Assembly (NCBI GenBank): GCA_028554795.2
Contig: CM068827.1
Location: 70,405,809-70,469,808 of the forward strand
DNA length: 64,000 nucleotides
Source: Sinohyriopsis cumingii
Lineage: Eukaryota; Mollusca; Bivalvia; Unionida; Unionidae
Direction: 5' to 3'
This document shows, piece after piece, positions 1-12,459 of this stretch; positions within the stretch are counted from its first letter, which is position 1; the number at the start of each line of letters is the position of its first letter. A program made the translations under genes and the position numbers. The notes beneath the pieces are model-generated. The model was not told the DNA's origin. It was given only the letters and a program-made list of their open reading frames with translations, and did not search any database.

Positions 1-640
1 TCATTATGTGAATGATCGATAGGTTCATAATTTCATTCATTCCTATTGCAATGTCGTTATGTGAACAATAGATAGGTTCATAATTTCATTCGTTCCTATT
101 GCAAAATTGTTATGTGAATGATCGATAGGTTCATAATTTCATTCATTCCTATCGTTATATGAACGATCGATAGGTTCATAATTTCATTCATTCCTATTTA
201 AATATCGGTGTATGATCGACAGGTTCATAATTTTATTCATTCCTGTCGTTATATGAACGATTGATAGGTTCATAATTTCATTCATTCCTATTGCAATATC
301 GTTATGTGAACGATCGATAGGTTCATAATTTCATTCATTCCTATCGTTATATGAACGATTGATAGGTTCATAATTTCATTCATTCCTATTTCAATATTGG
401 TTTACGGTTGATAGGTTCATAATTACATGCATTTCAAAATCGTTATTTGAATGATACATTCAAATTTACATTCTTTTCAATATCGTTATATGAACGATAC
501 ATTCAAATTTACCTGCTTTTCAATATCATTTTATAAACGATGCATTCAAATTTACATTCTTTTCTAAATCGCTATTTGAATGATACATTCAAATTCACAT
601 GCATTTCAATATCGTTGTATGAACGATACATTCAAGACTT
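1..640. repeat. Minisatellite, 43-53 bp units, two variants
   Basis: About nine units carrying 'aggttcataatttcattc' begin near 21, 74, 127, 170, 220, 266, 317, 363 and 409. Spacing is irregular (43-53 bp). Many units contain the short palindrome 'cgatcgat'. From about 440 the array switches to a related unit with 'atacattcaaatttac' at a regular 43-44 bp spacing. The array probably continues left of the window. I see no coding potential. Confidence 0.9.
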
Positions 641-964
641 TCTTTATATTGGGGTGTAGATCACTTTTATTTTGTTGATCGGTGATAGGAATTAATTCAC
701 GTTTGTTTTGAAATTCCATTTGTTAAATTCATGTTTGAGTTTTTTCTTGTTGAGTTAATTGTTGATAGTTCCATGTTAGGAACCTTATAATTCTCCATAT
801 CTTTTTGTTTATAATGGTGTCAGATTTGTTAATATTTAAATTGCGTTTATAAATAAACATCTTGTAAACACAGTTGCTTTTGGTGTCTTCCCTAATCCAG
901 TCCCAGCCTGGCTTCATCCTGTGACAGTAATACAAGTATAATGGTTATTCTTGAAATGCCATCT

Positions 965-1170
965 GTACTTGCTTATAAGATGAATTCAACTGCAAACTGC
1001 ACAGACTCAGATCTGCCATCACATGGTGCACTGGCAGATCTGGGTCTGTGCAGTTTGTTAGGAGTAATCAGTAGAATAAACAACATGTACTCTGGTCTGA
1101 AGGTGCATTGCACTATGTCAGTTCAGGATCTTTGTTGTTTTGCAATATGACTCAACTTAAAAGCGAGTAC
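965..1170. mobile_element. Double-hairpin MITE, copy A
   Basis: The ends are inverted copies: 'gtacttgcttataag' on the left and 'cttaaaagcgagtac' on the right. Inside lie two successive stem-loops. The first pairs 'aaactgcacagac' with 'gtctgtgcagttt'; the second is built on 'acaacat...tgttgt' arms. A conserved spacer containing 'agtaatcagtaga' separates them. It belongs to a family of six copies in this window. No ORF is expected, so it is non-autonomous. Confidence 0.8.
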
Positions 1171-1687
1171 ATGCGGTAAAGAAGAAATGGGAATCTCAAG
1201 ATATCACACAACATATGACACAACATGGCCTTGCAACTTGTCATAATAACAAAACAAGGACTGAATAATATTTTGTTCTGGGAATTCTCTCCATGCTTTA
1301 GTAAAAATACATTATCTTGACTATTTTATGTTTCCTTCAAAAAAAGTATACACCATTCTAAACTGATTTTGAACTCCAAAATAATATGCCATACAACAGA
1401 ATCAAATTATTATGAATCATAATTTTTTTCATTAACAAAAGTGATTTCTCAAAAGGAAACTTTAAGAAGGTTGTATGATCCATAAAGACTTTACTAAATC
1501 CAAAAAATTCAGTAAATCAGAGTTTGTTTTCAGCAGGTTTAATTGTAAAACAAAATGGTTATTTTTCTTTACAGGCCAAAGAAATTAACTATTTTAACAT
1601 TTATTTAGTGAATAACCTTGAACTGAATATTTTGTTTTGCTTTTGTTGGTTTCAACTGCATTTTTAGCACATTATCATGTAGAGAAA

Positions 1688-1812
1688 ATAGCAGCTAAGT
1701 GACTTTCCCATGGACACAATGAGGCAGCCGCCTCAGGCTGGCCTGGTAGGGTATTGAACCCGTGACCTTGGATTATGAAGCTAAGACTACACCAACTGAT
1801 CTACCACAGCTC
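1688..1812 (-). mobile_element. tRNA-derived SINE fragment (third family)
   Basis: Read on the minus strand it starts with an A-box-like 'tggtagatcagttggt' and has a B-box-like 'gggttcaatacc' about 40 bases later. That is the arrangement of an RNA polymerase III internal promoter. The body is short (~120 bp). It differs from the two other SINE families here. It sits just downstream of the last visible RPTP exon. A degenerate tRNA pseudogene is an alternative. Confidence 0.6.
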
Positions 1813-1854
1813 AAACCCTTGAGATGCTACTGATATTAGTGATGATCGACTCAC

Positions 1855-2014
1855 CCTGTATATAAGGGCATACTGCTCTTTGGTTTGAACAACCCCTGCC
1901 CTCTCTTTTCTCATTTTGCACACACATTGCTGTATGTCCACTTTACGCTTGTCTTCAAACATCCTCATGCTTATGTCAACAGCTATGAAGGTTCCTGTTC
2001 TCCCTGTACCTGGA
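1855..2014 (-). CDS. RPTP coding exon: P-loop and Q-loop of the PTP domain
   Basis: The acceptor is at 2015-2017 (ctg = CAG on minus). The donor is GTGAGT after 1855. Entry phase is 2 (the previous exon ends AG, this one starts T, making Ser) and exit is phase 0. With the previous exon it forms the catalytic signature HCSPGTGRTG: the nucleophile Cys, the Arg and the following Thr are all present. It goes on through the helix TFIAVDISM to the Q-loop motif VVQTKEQYALIY, which carries the conserved Gln. The P-loop residues Pro and Thr (SPGTG rather than the common SAGVG) are unusual but keep the glycines. A PTP domain normally runs about 15-20 residues further, so the coding region must continue in another exon. 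Confidence 0.93.
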
Positions 2015-2035
2015 CTGTAAGCAGAAATGACAATA

Positions 2036-2362
<327 letters not shown>

Positions 2363-2665
2363 TGGGGCTTATTTATGAATAATTGTGAATTTCTCTATTT
2401 AAACTGTGTTGCTGACTTTAAACCAGTAAGTTTGACAGTATATGTAACTTGTAAATCTACCGTCTTGTCAGGCAAATTTTAACAAAATGGACATATTAAA
2501 ATGCACCATATATGGCAACTGTTTCCATTACAACAGACTTGAACAATGCTTGGGGCTCATTTATGAACATTCGTGAATTTCCCTATTTTAAGACCTATCC
2601 ATACAAAAATTATATTGACTTCTCATATCCCCCCCCCATAAAAGCAAAAAAGAGGGCATACATAC

Positions 2666-2811
2666 CTGCAATGTACAATGACAGGTGCCCCACTGTCCTC
2701 ATAATGGGGCCTTGTGTCAAGCACAAACTTTACCATGGATAGAGGATCAGGCTCACTGTTGCTGGGCCAATTAGTGAACCAGAAGTGATGAATTTCTCTT
2801 AGGAGATTATT
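2666..2811 (-). CDS. RPTP coding exon: WPD-loop region (here WPS) and catalytic Cys
   Basis: The acceptor TTATTACAG precedes 2811 and the donor GTATGT follows 2666. Entry is phase 0; exit leaves two bases (AG), completed by the next exon. The translation contains REIHHFWFTNWPSNSEPD, the WPD-loop strand, and ends PVIVHC with the nucleophilic Cys. In active classical PTPs the loop reads WPD, the Asp being the general acid. Here that position is Ser (codon AGC). An Asp occurs four residues later (EPD), but nothing shows it can substitute. The substitution sits in clean reading frame with good borders, so it does not look like pseudogene decay. Confidence 0.93.
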
Positions 2812-4489
2812 CTGTAATAATGAAGAACACAATAATCTATACATGATCATTATTGACCATTTGTATGATGTTCGTCTTGTCTATCATTTTTTCACAATAC
2901 CAAGTACTTAACTTTTTAATTGCAGTAGACACCTAACAAATGACAAATTATTATGGGCTATATTCTTGTTTTGTGTTGAAATCAAACAAGAATCTGTAGT
3001 GAACCTGATGTCATTCCTTCGCTGCTAATATGTTTCACACATTCTGTATCATATACCTAGCCCCTCCTCCCCTCTAAGATAAGTACATTTGTACAGAAAT
3101 GTTCCACAAAGAGGTCTTCTAATTCATCCTTGGTGTTGCCCGAGAGAGTGGGTCATTGTCATTATTGAGGGATGGGGGAATCTCCTGTAACTGTCATAAA
3201 TTTGGGTTGATCTTTCATTTAAGAAATCATTGTTATGAAATTCTTTTATGAAAGCATTCAAGCACTTACACTGTCCATCATTTTTAATACTAGTGTTTGG
3301 TCTTTTTTTGTGTGCAAATTCTTGATTTCATAATATTCATGCTGATTTTGGCATATTTCCTACATATGATTATAGAGAAATGTTTTGTGAACAAATACCT
3401 TTACAAATAAATCGACTTTGTCTAGCCTTTCTATGGTTTTTAAGCAAACCCCTGCCAACATTTTTTGCTTGAAATACCATATTTTGGAGTCGTACACAAT
3501 TTGAAATTATATGTTGCTCTTAAAACCAGTAGTGCATATTCATTAGTGTTTTTCTAAATATATACACAGATCTGAAATAACAAATTAGTAAACTGTCATT
3601 TTAAAATTTAGTTATTATAAGATATTTTTGGTCAATGTTCACATTTTAAAAATAAAAATAAATAAGAATTCTGACCATTATTTTGAGCAACACAGCACAA
3701 TTCTTGAATTACAGGCAATTGTTAAAATGTGTGATTGGGGAGAGAAGGTACTGGCACAAAGTTGGTTCACAATAAATATTTATGATCATGTTTTTAAATT
3801 GCAAAACAATATAGATCGATTTTCTGTTCTTCACTATGTCATACTGTTTTCATTGTTTACATTTTGGATGTAGCCATGTGCCAGGAAGATTTACAGTTCT
3901 TGCTGTCATGGGTGGCCTTTATAAAAGTCCTTATTCACGGGTTTTAAACAAATGTCCCCACACATTTTGCCATTATTCTCATAAAAAGAACTCCAGAGTA
4001 TTTCAAAGCATGCATAGCTGATTGTATATGTTCATTTTATGTTGTTTTTTTTAATTGAATATGTTGTGCAAAATAGGCAATGCATATACCTTTCAAATAT
4101 GAATACATTCACATACAACGATGTCAGATTATTACATATGAAAGCAGAGAAAGTACCAGGCATAATGAGGTTGACATTTTGAAAAAAATGTGAATCTTTA
4201 TTGCCAGAGCCTTGTGCTATTTTTAGATCAGCTTGTTGCTGTTACAACTATTCATTTGAAGCACACTGTTTATTAATCTGGTCCACAAGCAACCATGTTT
4301 GTGTCACATGACTCATGAATTTGCTCAGAACAAGGAGGATGAAACTAGTGCTGATAATTGAAATGACTGCTCTGCTGCACATGCTGAACTTCAATGTCAT
4401 GAACCATACCGATGCTAGATATGGATGCAGTGAGTTTCCTACAAGAAATGAAACACTTTGTTCATCTCATGTGACACTGCTTGAGATGA
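2812..4489 (-). other. Intron sequence, no gene seen
   Basis: AT-rich intronic sequence between the WPD-loop exon and the repeat at 4490. I see no further exon with PTP-like translation and no repeat I can delimit. Short open frames (for example 3628-3873) encode low-complexity sequence of no recognisable family. Confidence 0.6.
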
Positions 4490-4800
4490 AGAGGCAAAAC
4501 TGGCCCTGCTAATCTAAATGGCAGCCCCAAATAACATGCATCAGAAACCGTACTGACACTGGATATAGTTGAAATGCAGAGGGCAAAACTGGCCCTGCTA
4601 ATCTAAATGGCAATCCCAAATAACATGCATCAGAAACGGTACTGACACTGGATATAGTTGAAATGCAGAGGGCAAAACTGGCCCTGCTAATCTAAATGGC
4701 AGCCCCAAATAACATGCATTAGAAACCATACTGACACTGGATATAGTAGAAATGCAGAGGGCAAAACTGGCCCTGCTGGACAATCTCTGTATCAGGAACC
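4490..4800. repeat. 89-bp tandem repeat, about 3.5 copies
   Basis: The anchor 'tggccctgct' recurs at 4501, 4590, 4679 and 4768, an exact 89-bp period. Units are highly similar, which suggests a recent expansion within the intron. The frame open across them on the minus strand (4598-4807) is repeat-driven and has no known family. Confidence 0.93.
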
Positions 4801-5600
4801 ATTTCAACGTTAGGTATAATTGCAGTATATCCTACAAGAATGATTGCAGTGTATAATTGCAGTGTATCCTACAGTGTATCCTCTGTGACCCTGCATGGTC
4901 AGTTGTAGTTTCTTGTAATAGCAGCACTAAACAGTGCACCAAACATTTGCAGTAGGAAAGAATCGCTGTACACTTTGTGCAAAATAAAGGAAACAGTGTT
5001 CATCTGAGTCTGATGATTTTTACAGGGATCTTGAAATGTAAGAAGGAAATCCTAAACTAATGGAAAAAACTTTAAAACCTTCATTTGTATCAAAAACCAC
5101 AAACTGACCATCACTTTGGACATGCATACTGACTAGGCACATGACCTATGTATCATCTTGTGCTGTCCCTAAGGGTGCGAAAGGTTAAATGAAATTTCAA
5201 AAAAAAAACAAGAATAAAACAGAACACAAATTTTTGCAGAGAATATCTCTAACAAGTTTACCAATACCTATTTTTGTGTTCGGTACTGAACAAAATTACT
5301 TTGCTGCTGTTCTTTAAACCCAAAACCCTCATTGACATCTAAAAGGTAAATCATTTTAAGTTAACTATAGTACTGCATGTGTCACAGTTCACTTAAAAGT
5401 CCTATCTCAATCATTATGACTTTTGCTTTTCATAAACAAAAAGGTAAGGTTCTAAAGAAATAGTTATGTTTTTTGAAAGCAGAATATCTTGTTTTTCAGA
5501 AATGTCAACTGTTGCTGGGGTGGTTCCTCAAAGAGTTATTTTTAATGACGCATTCATAAGTATTGACAAAAACGTTTCAAAATTAGCCTCAACAAATTAC

Positions 5601-5738
5601 CTCTAAATCCTTCATTTCCAGCACTAACTCTGTGTATTCTTGTTGGACATCTTTTCTTCTCAGAGCTATGGTAAAATCTCCATACTTTCTCAGGGCATCC
5701 ATCCCCTCACTGTCTGGCCAGTAGGTGTTACATACAGG
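5601..5738 (-). CDS. RPTP coding exon: central PTP domain (YWP region)
   Basis: Acceptor ...TTAAAG precedes 5738 and the donor GTAATT follows 5601. It is phase 0 on both sides and 46 codons long. Translation begins PVCNTYWPDSEG, matching the conserved Cys-x-x-YWP motif of classical PTPs, and continues with DFTIALRRKDVQQEYTE, the beta-strand region before the WPD loop. It joins cleanly to VIGQ of the preceding exon and NNLLREIHHF of the next. Confidence 0.93.
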
Positions 5739-5809
5739 CTTTAAGGCAAAATAAATTTTTGAATTTCACATGAAAAGGAAGAGTCCCATGCTCGACTGGG
5801 TGAGTTTTT

Positions 5810-7640
5810 TTTCCCAGGAATTCAAGATATGATCATTTCTTTTTAACTGATGAGTGTTGAAGCTATCTCTGATATTTTTCAGTGATAAAAACATTTTCAA
5901 ATTAGCTGCTGTAGTGGATATATTTGACATCAGATTGGCATCATTTTCATCTAGAAAAATTAGACATAATTTAAAGTCTCTTGATCATAACTCATGTCGT
6001 TATTAGGATCATACATTCATGGGGAGTAGTGACAACAAGATTTTCATGACAGCCATCACTGCAGCCATACTGCATGTATGACTGGCACCATTTTAATAGA
6101 TATCACAAGTAGTATATCAGTCAAAACCCATATCAATACAGCCATCTGTTTTGGAGTAGAAATAACAATATTTTCCAGATGGCCTTCATAGTGGATGTAT
6201 TAAGGGTTGGTAATTTTTGTTTAGGACCAATTAGACACCATAAGAACTCTCCTGATGAAAACCATGTTACAAAATGACTTGCTCTTTAACATCAGATCAG
6301 CACCATTTTAATTAAGATGAACAAAACATTAAAAGAAGTCTTTTTGTGAAAACCCCATGATGATATGACCATTCATTAACGACAAGTAGAGATAACAAGA
6401 TTTACAAGCTGGCCACTGTGGCAGCCATATTAAACCCCAGATCAGCTCCATGTTCATTTAGGATTAAGTAGATATCATAAGAAGTCTTTTGGTAAAAATC
6501 CCATGTCAATATGACTTTCAATTCAGGAGGGCTAGCACTAAAAAAAAATATCTAGATGCTGCTGAGGTAGCCATACTGGACATTAGATTGGAACTATTTT
6601 CATTTAGGACCAAGAAGACATATTCTTTTAGTGAAAACCTCATGCTGATATGATCATCCATTCAGAAGGAGTAGCAATAACAAGGTTTTTAAGATTGCCA
6701 CTGTGTGGTGGCTAGACTGGATGTCACATTGGCACCATGTTCACTTAGGCCAGCTGGATATCATAAGAAGTCTTTCGGTGAAAATCCCATGTCAATATAA
6801 ATATTTGTTCAGGAGGAGATACAATACGATTTTTGAAATTGTTGCCATGGTGACCATATTGCACTTCAGATCGGTACCATTTTAATTTCAGACCAACTAG
6901 ACATCATAAGAATCTTTTAGTGAAAACCTGATGTTGATATTTCCATCCAAATAGTAGGAGGAGTTGTGATAAGATTTTCAACATGGCCACTGTGGTGGCC
7001 ATAATAGACCCCAGATCAGTACCTTTCATCTAGGACCAAATGAACATCGTAAGAAATCTTTTTAGTGAAAACTACATCTTGATATGATCATCCATTCTGA
7101 AGAAGTAGCAATAAAAATTTCAAAATGGCTGCCATGGTGGCCATATTGGACTTCAGATTGACACCATTTTCATTTAAGACCAGCTAGACATCATAATGAG
7201 TCTAACAGTGAAAACTCTATGTTGATATGACCATCCATTCAGAAGAAGTAATAAAAACATTTTTTAAGATGGCTGTCATGGTGGCCATATTGGACCTCAG
7301 ATATTAACCATTTTCATTTAGAACCAACTAGATCTTAAGATACCTTTTGGTGAAAAATCCATGTTGACATGACATCCATTCTGGAGAACTAGCAATAAAA
7401 AGATTTCAAGATGGCCACTATGTTGGCCATTTTGGATGTACAAGCATCATCATTTTCATCTAGGACTAATGAGAACTGATAGATGAATGTGTGTGTATAA
7501 AGTACTGTATCATGTCCTCCAATCCTCCAAGTACAGTAGTTTAAGAGTAGCAATGAAAAACTTGTGTAAATAGATTGATGGGCAAAGGATGACAGACCAG
7601 CCCATAAACTAATCTGGTCTATACCCAGCAGAGCTAACAT
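5810..7640. repeat. Dispersed cassette with internal ~145-bp tandem array, long copy
   Basis: About ten diverged units carry 'atggtggccatattggac', 'caccattttcattta', 'catcataagaagtc' and 'tgatatgaccatccattc'. Spacing between recurrent landmarks is about 136-153 bp. The unique-looking left flank (aattcaagatatgatcat...) and right flank (accagcccataaactaat...) are also similar to those of the copy at 58560-59800. The repeated unit is therefore the whole cassette and not only the satellite. Confidence 0.85.
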
Positions 7641-8300
7641 CTTGTATGAGTGAATAAAATATATATACACAAAATTTGTCATTTTTTATGCTTAATAAAT
7701 TTTATCTTGGGAAATTGCAAGATAAATTGGAAAGATATATACAAGTCAAACATGTCAATAGTAGCAACTAAAATGCCAATTCATTTTTATTATTATAAGT
7801 AGTAGTTGTAGCATTTTATCAAGAATCCTTTATCCTTTCAAAACCATACACTCTATAAACTTGTCATTCATAATCTGGTGGGAAAGAATATAATTCATTG
7901 ACTTCAAACTTGTCCTCTCTCTCTCCTTTTTATGTAGAACATTTTTGCTTATAATAATATGGTAAGGAAGGAGGTAAGTAGTTCAGCTGCTTGCATATTG
8001 CACATGGAGTCAGCTGTCCCAGAAGTAACAGACCTAGGCCAAAAACATGTACAAATAAAATCAACTCAGCGATTAACAGGTTCCCCTCTTTAAAATACCT
8101 GAAATGCCTTCTAAGTTGAAAAACTGTTCCTTTAATGTTTTTGCTATCAATGCACACAAGTTATCTTCCTCAGTCTTGTGTTCATGCAGAATTTAGCATA
8201 GCATTCCTTGAAAATTTTGAACCAACAAAATGTCTGAAATGAAATTGTGACTGGAATGTTCATCAATTATCTTTTCTTGGATTAAATAAGTTCTTGTTCT
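7641..8300. other. Intron sequence, no gene seen
   Basis: AT-rich sequence between the satellite cassette and a SINE. The minus-strand open frame at 7930-8157 has no recognisable domain. I see no RNA gene or delimitable repeat. Confidence 0.5.
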
Positions 8301-8541
8301 TGTTGTAGGGTTTAATGCCATTTCTCAGCACAAGATAGGCTGTACATGGCAGCCAGTATAAATGGTGGAGGAAGAACCCAGGAAAACCCTGGAAAGAACC
8401 ACTGACCCATGAGAAGCTACCGGCAAGCTTTCTCGCATACCCACATTGGCCGAACTCAATACTCGACCCCACACAGACAGAGGTGAGATGTCAATGATCC
8501 CTAACAATGAGCGCTTTAGACCACTCGGCCACTCGAGGCCC
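8301..8541 (-). mobile_element. tRNA-Leu/Ser-like SINE (family 1), copy 1
   Basis: The right end on the plus strand, 'gaccactcggccac', is the complement of a tRNA A box (gtggccgagtggtc). The B-box-like segment lies about 60 bp inward. The 3' tail on the minus strand ends ...ttaaaccctacaacaa. Length is about 240 bp. Four further copies lie at 9568, 48423, 53152 and 56685. Short ORFs across it are incidental. Confidence 0.85.
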
Positions 8542-8877
8542 TAATGATTAAATGCCTGTTAACATTTTTATTTCAAACATGCATGGATATTTATTGAAGA
8601 TCTGATATGTTAATTACGGCTGCCAATCAGTTTCTCTCTGACTACAGTGTGTTTTCACCATATGGATTTATGCTGACTTTACCACACTGTTGTTGTTTCT
8701 TTGCTTATAATAATTGCAATATACTTATCAAACAGAAATGAGCCATGTTTCAAAGCTGAATTTTATATTTGGCATTATAAACAACATATAGGAAGAGAGT
8801 TCTACTATCTAAATCATGCAGTCAAAACTAATAGAAATTGTTTAACTGTGGAATTGGTCAATACGATAAAGTATTGC

Positions 8878-9180
8878 TCCAGTGGCCTAAGTGGTAAGAG
8901 CATCTGCCTCGGATATGGGAGGGCGTGGGTTCCAACTCCGGCCAAGTCATACCAAAGACTTGTAAAAATGGTACTAACAGCTGCCTCGCTTGGTACTCAG
9001 CATTAGGAGGTAAGTGTTAGGACTGGTCAGCCTGGTGTCAGGATAATGTGACTGGGTGGAACTTGATGATGCATGTCTGGCATGAATCCCCGGTGCTAGA
9101 CATCATTATAAACTGACATTCTGTAGACATCGGAGCAATATGACTGGAAAATTGTGAAAGCTACATTAAAAATCCAAATC
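8878..9180 (+). mobile_element. tRNA-derived SINE (family 2), copy 1
   Basis: Starts with an A-box-like 'agtggcctaagtggtaagag' and has a B-box-like 'gtgggttccaactcc' about 35 bp later. A conserved ~200-bp tail follows (cataccaaagacttg, gactggtcagc, gataatgtgactg). The copy at 51847-52146 matches throughout. A CA-rich tract follows the 3' end. Confidence 0.85.
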
Positions 9181-9567
9181 ATACACACGTGCATGCACAT
9201 GCACACACACACTATGATAAAGTTAGGTAAATCTGGGTAAAATTAGTCCTCTATTAATCTTTTTGGATGAATACATTTAGCATATGGTAATCAGCACATC
9301 CACTCCCTGTCCACCCTAACAAAGGGGTGGGGGACTGTAAGAATGATTATTTACCTCAACAGGGAATTTATAAGTGACAGAGTGCATTTATTCAATTCTT
9401 AATAACAAAAAACCACATCAGTGTAATGGAAATATTACCGGATTTGAAGTTACACTGACAGACTAACAGGATTATGGTGAATCAAAGGAAAGATTCACCA
9501 ATTTAAAGTTACACTGACAAAATGTAATGGGAAAATAGGAATGACTGTTGAGACAGGAGGCAGCCAT

Positions 9568-9800
9568 GTTGTTTAATGCCATTTTTCAGCACAAGATAGG
9601 CTGGCTGTACATGGCAGCCAGTATAAATGATTGAGGCAGAACCAGGAAAAAAAACCTAAAGAACCACCGACCCACAAGAAGCTACTGGCAAGCTTTCTCA
9701 CATTACCATGTTGGCCAAGCCTGAGACTCAAACTCACACAGACAGAGGTGATATGGCAGTGATCGATAATGGTGAGCACTTTAGACCACACGGGTCTCCG
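9568..9800 (-). mobile_element. tRNA-Leu/Ser-like SINE (family 1), copy 2
   Basis: Same body as the copy at 8301 ('ttcagcacaagatagg', 'agaagctactggcaagc'), with a more diverged A-box end (gaccacacgggtc). Same orientation as the neighbouring copy. Confidence 0.8.
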
Positions 9801-9857
9801 AGACTGCCATATAAAGGTGACAGTCATTGTTATGGCATGTTTGGCTAAATATACAAT

Positions 9858-10001
9858 ATGTACTCACTTATATGTCAGGTGCAAATGCAAATGCAAACTG
9901 CATAGACTCAGAGTAATCAGTAGAACAAACAACATAAACCCTGATCAGCTGGCTCATTACATGATGCCAGATTAGAATCTATGTTCTTTGCAGTTGGGCT
10001 T

Positions 10002-10008
<7 letters not shown>
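9858..10008. mobile_element. Double-hairpin MITE, copy C, internally deleted
   Basis: Retains the left-end sequence, the motif 'aaactgcatagactcag', then directly the spacer 'agtaatcagtagaacaaac' and the second stem (ccctgatcagctgg). The distal arm and loop of the first hairpin are missing. Like copy B it ends in a (TA)n tract. Confidence 0.7.

Positions 10009-10073
<65 letters not shown>
10009..10073. repeat. (TA)n microsatellite
   Basis: Pure alternating TA starting at the end of a double-hairpin MITE. A further ATA-rich run of about 47 bp lies at 10122-10168. Confidence 0.95.
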
Positions 10074-10079
<6 letters not shown>

Positions 10080-10590
10080 TCCTAACAGGTTTAACTAATC
10101 AAAGTAAATATAGTACATTCTGTAATAATAATAATAATAATAATAATATCAATAATAATAATAATAACAATAAGTGAAACCTCTGGAGACTGAAACCTGA
10201 ATTTTCTGAAATCCAACAAAACTGGTCCTGAAAATGTTCTTTCCTTATTCCAAAATAATTTGATTCAGTAAACTCATACCCCACTACGGCAAAAACTGAT
10301 ACATTATGTTACACTGAAATAACAATAGGAAGAAATCAAGACCAGTAGCAAAAAAAAATTGGTTTTCTCTAGGCTTCTGTATTATGAGGCTTCACTATGT
10401 TATTATCATCATTACTTAAGAACAGACAACATAAACAAATTAAACATTTTGAATTACCATATATTTTCAAATAATACATTTTATCATGGCTGTTAAAGGA
10501 AAGTAATTCTTGAAAAAATTAAAATGATGATGATAGAAAAATATATGCTGTAAAAGATCCTAGATGTGAAAACCCCTTCGTGCATCTTAC

Positions 10591-10728
10591 CTGTCCAATG
10601 ACATTCATTGGTGTTAACATAAGAATGGCCCTTGACTGCTGTTCCCAAACCATTTTCCAGAAGTCCTCAACAGTGTTCACCATAGGGGCTTGAGTGGCGA
10701 TGTATGCAGAATGGTCATCTTTGTAACC
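10591..10728 (-). CDS. RPTP coding exon: core PTP strands (TQAP...NTVEDFW...)
   Basis: The acceptor TGTTAAAG precedes 10728 and the donor GTAAGA follows 10591. It is phase 0 both sides and 46 codons long. The translation carries YIATQAPMVNTVEDFWKMVW and then AILMLTPMN. These match the PTP motifs normally written YIAxQGP, TxxDFWxMxW and IVMLT. The usual Gly of QGP is Ala here. The exon follows INANYVT of the previous exon in frame. Confidence 0.94.
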
Positions 10729-11044
10729 CTTTAACAAAAAGAGATAGAGATATAATGGTCTCCATCACACTGCCCCTTCCTGTATGATTGAATGAGGTAA
10801 TTATAAATGTTCCTTTCTTTTCATTTTCTCTCTGTTGACAAATCAAATTTTTCTCTTCAAATACAAAATAATGTTAATCATAGTGATAAGGAGAGATTGA
10901 AAGAAGTGATTCCAACATTGCTTTCCATGTATGTTAAATAGACTAGTATGAAATTGCTAGTCATGGATAGGGGGTAACAAAAACTTTGCCTATGCTAGCT
11001 TCAAGAAAAAATCTTGGGCTGCATAATTAAGAGTGAATTAAGCA

Positions 11045-11400
11045 AGAGGTTTAAAGCTGCACTATCCAGACCCCAACTGTACAGTCAAAAGGTCAAGGTT
11101 TATAACTGTTCTATCCAGACCACAACTGTACAGTCAAAAGGTAAAGGTTTATAACTGCTCTATCCACACCACAACTTGTACAGTCAAAAGGTAAAGGTTT
11201 ATAACTGCTCTATCCAGACCGCAACTGTACCATCAAGAGGTTTACAGTTGTACTATCCAGACTGCAACTGTACCATCAAGAGGTTTACAGCTTTATTATC
11301 CAGACCCCAACTGTACCATCAAGAGGTTTATAGCTGTACTATCCAGACCCCAACTGTACCATCAAGAGGTTTACAGCTGCACTATCCAGGCAGCAAATGT
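11045..11400. repeat. Minisatellite, two related unit types (about 50 bp, then 43 bp)
   Basis: The first part repeats 'cagtcaaaaggt' with 'tataactgctctatccag'. The second repeats 'actgtaccatcaagaggttt' about every 43 bp, about four copies. Because 43 is not a multiple of three, the apparent 84-residue frame at 11176-11430 shifts frame at each unit, so I do not call it coding. Confidence 0.9.
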
Positions 11401-11507
11401 ACTGTTGCTGATGCAAAATGCTCAACATGATTTGCAATCAATGTAAATTAATCAAATTTATGTTAATTTTCAGAAAGACAGCTGTGCCATGTTGTAGCCA
11501 TACTTAC

Positions 11508-11584
11508 AGTAACATAGTTGGCATTGATATAGTCAGATACATCATCGTCTGGATTCTTCTTTAGTCGAACTCGAGTATGAGGAT
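11508..11584 (-). CDS. RPTP coding exon: PTP domain (TRVRL ... DYINANYV)
   Basis: The acceptor TTTTCAG precedes 11584 and the donor GTAAGT follows 11508. It enters in phase 1 (C of the previous exon plus AT gives His) and exits phase 0. The translation HPHTRVRLKKNPDDDVSDYI continues to NANYVT, matching the conserved TRVxL and DYINAN motifs of classical PTPs. Confidence 0.94.
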
Positions 11585-11916
11585 CTGAAAATTGATCAAG
11601 ATTTTATCATTAATGAAAATTTTTTCAATTCTGTTACATTTTTGCATTTGGTAAAATACAAAGCTGGAAAATGAGGCAATTCAGATTAAAAAGAAACCAT
11701 AAATTTGTAGCCATTTTAAATGTTAGCAGATTGTATAATATCAATTTTTGTAAAAACTTCAGCAGGTTGATCATTTTGAGTTACTGTGTTCTATGACTTT
11801 CAAAATTAGCATTATGTCTTTAACTCTAAGTATATATATAGTGATATGTTTTACTCCCCACACCCTAAATGTATTTTTATTATTTGTTACAAAAACAATT
11901 TCCAGTCATCTAATGG

Positions 11917-11939
11917 AGAAAGAGAGAGAGAGAGAGAGA
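11917..11939. repeat. (GA)n microsatellite
   Basis: Short pure GA run in the intron between the RPTP exons at 11508-11584 and 13789-13870. Confidence 0.9.
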
Positions 11940-12039
11940 TGTTTCTTTGACACTACAATATATGCCTTTTAAAACCTGTAGCTTTATTATTTACAGAAGG
12001 GTGATTTACATTCCTTCAGTTTTACTCATGGAAAGCAAT

Positions 12040-12381
12040 CCTCAATGTCTAGTTTATATGGCTAATTATTATGGAGTCAGTTAAAAGATAAAGGCAGTCA
12101 GAGATAAACAACCAGCATTCCACAAATGACTGACAATAGCTAGGAGTGATTTTTGTGGTGTTTTCTGTTAAACATTCCTGTATTCCTGTGGGAGAGCCCA
12201 TGGACCAACCCAATTCGTTTGAAGTTATATAAATCAGAAATGTATGTTGAAGAAACAAAAGCTTCTATTTTATTAGTAATTATTTTTTTCTCTTGTATTT
12301 ACAACAGTTTGTTCATCCTCAGGCCTCAGGGGAGAAAAGTACATTTATTCTGAGTTATGCTCATAAAATTAAGTATTTATG

Positions 12382-12417
<36 letters not shown>

Positions 12418-12419
12418 TA

Positions 12420-12459
<40 letters not shown>

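Noticed and set aside
8263-8507. Minus-strand frames of 60-69 codons, and similar ones at 9573, 53222 and 56704
   Set aside because: All lie within copies of the same tRNA-derived SINE, and their similarity to one another is that of the repeat.
8880-8960. Functional tRNA gene
   Set aside because: A and B boxes are present, but no cloverleaf with paired acceptor stem can be drawn, and a ~200-bp tail shared with 51847 marks it as a SINE.
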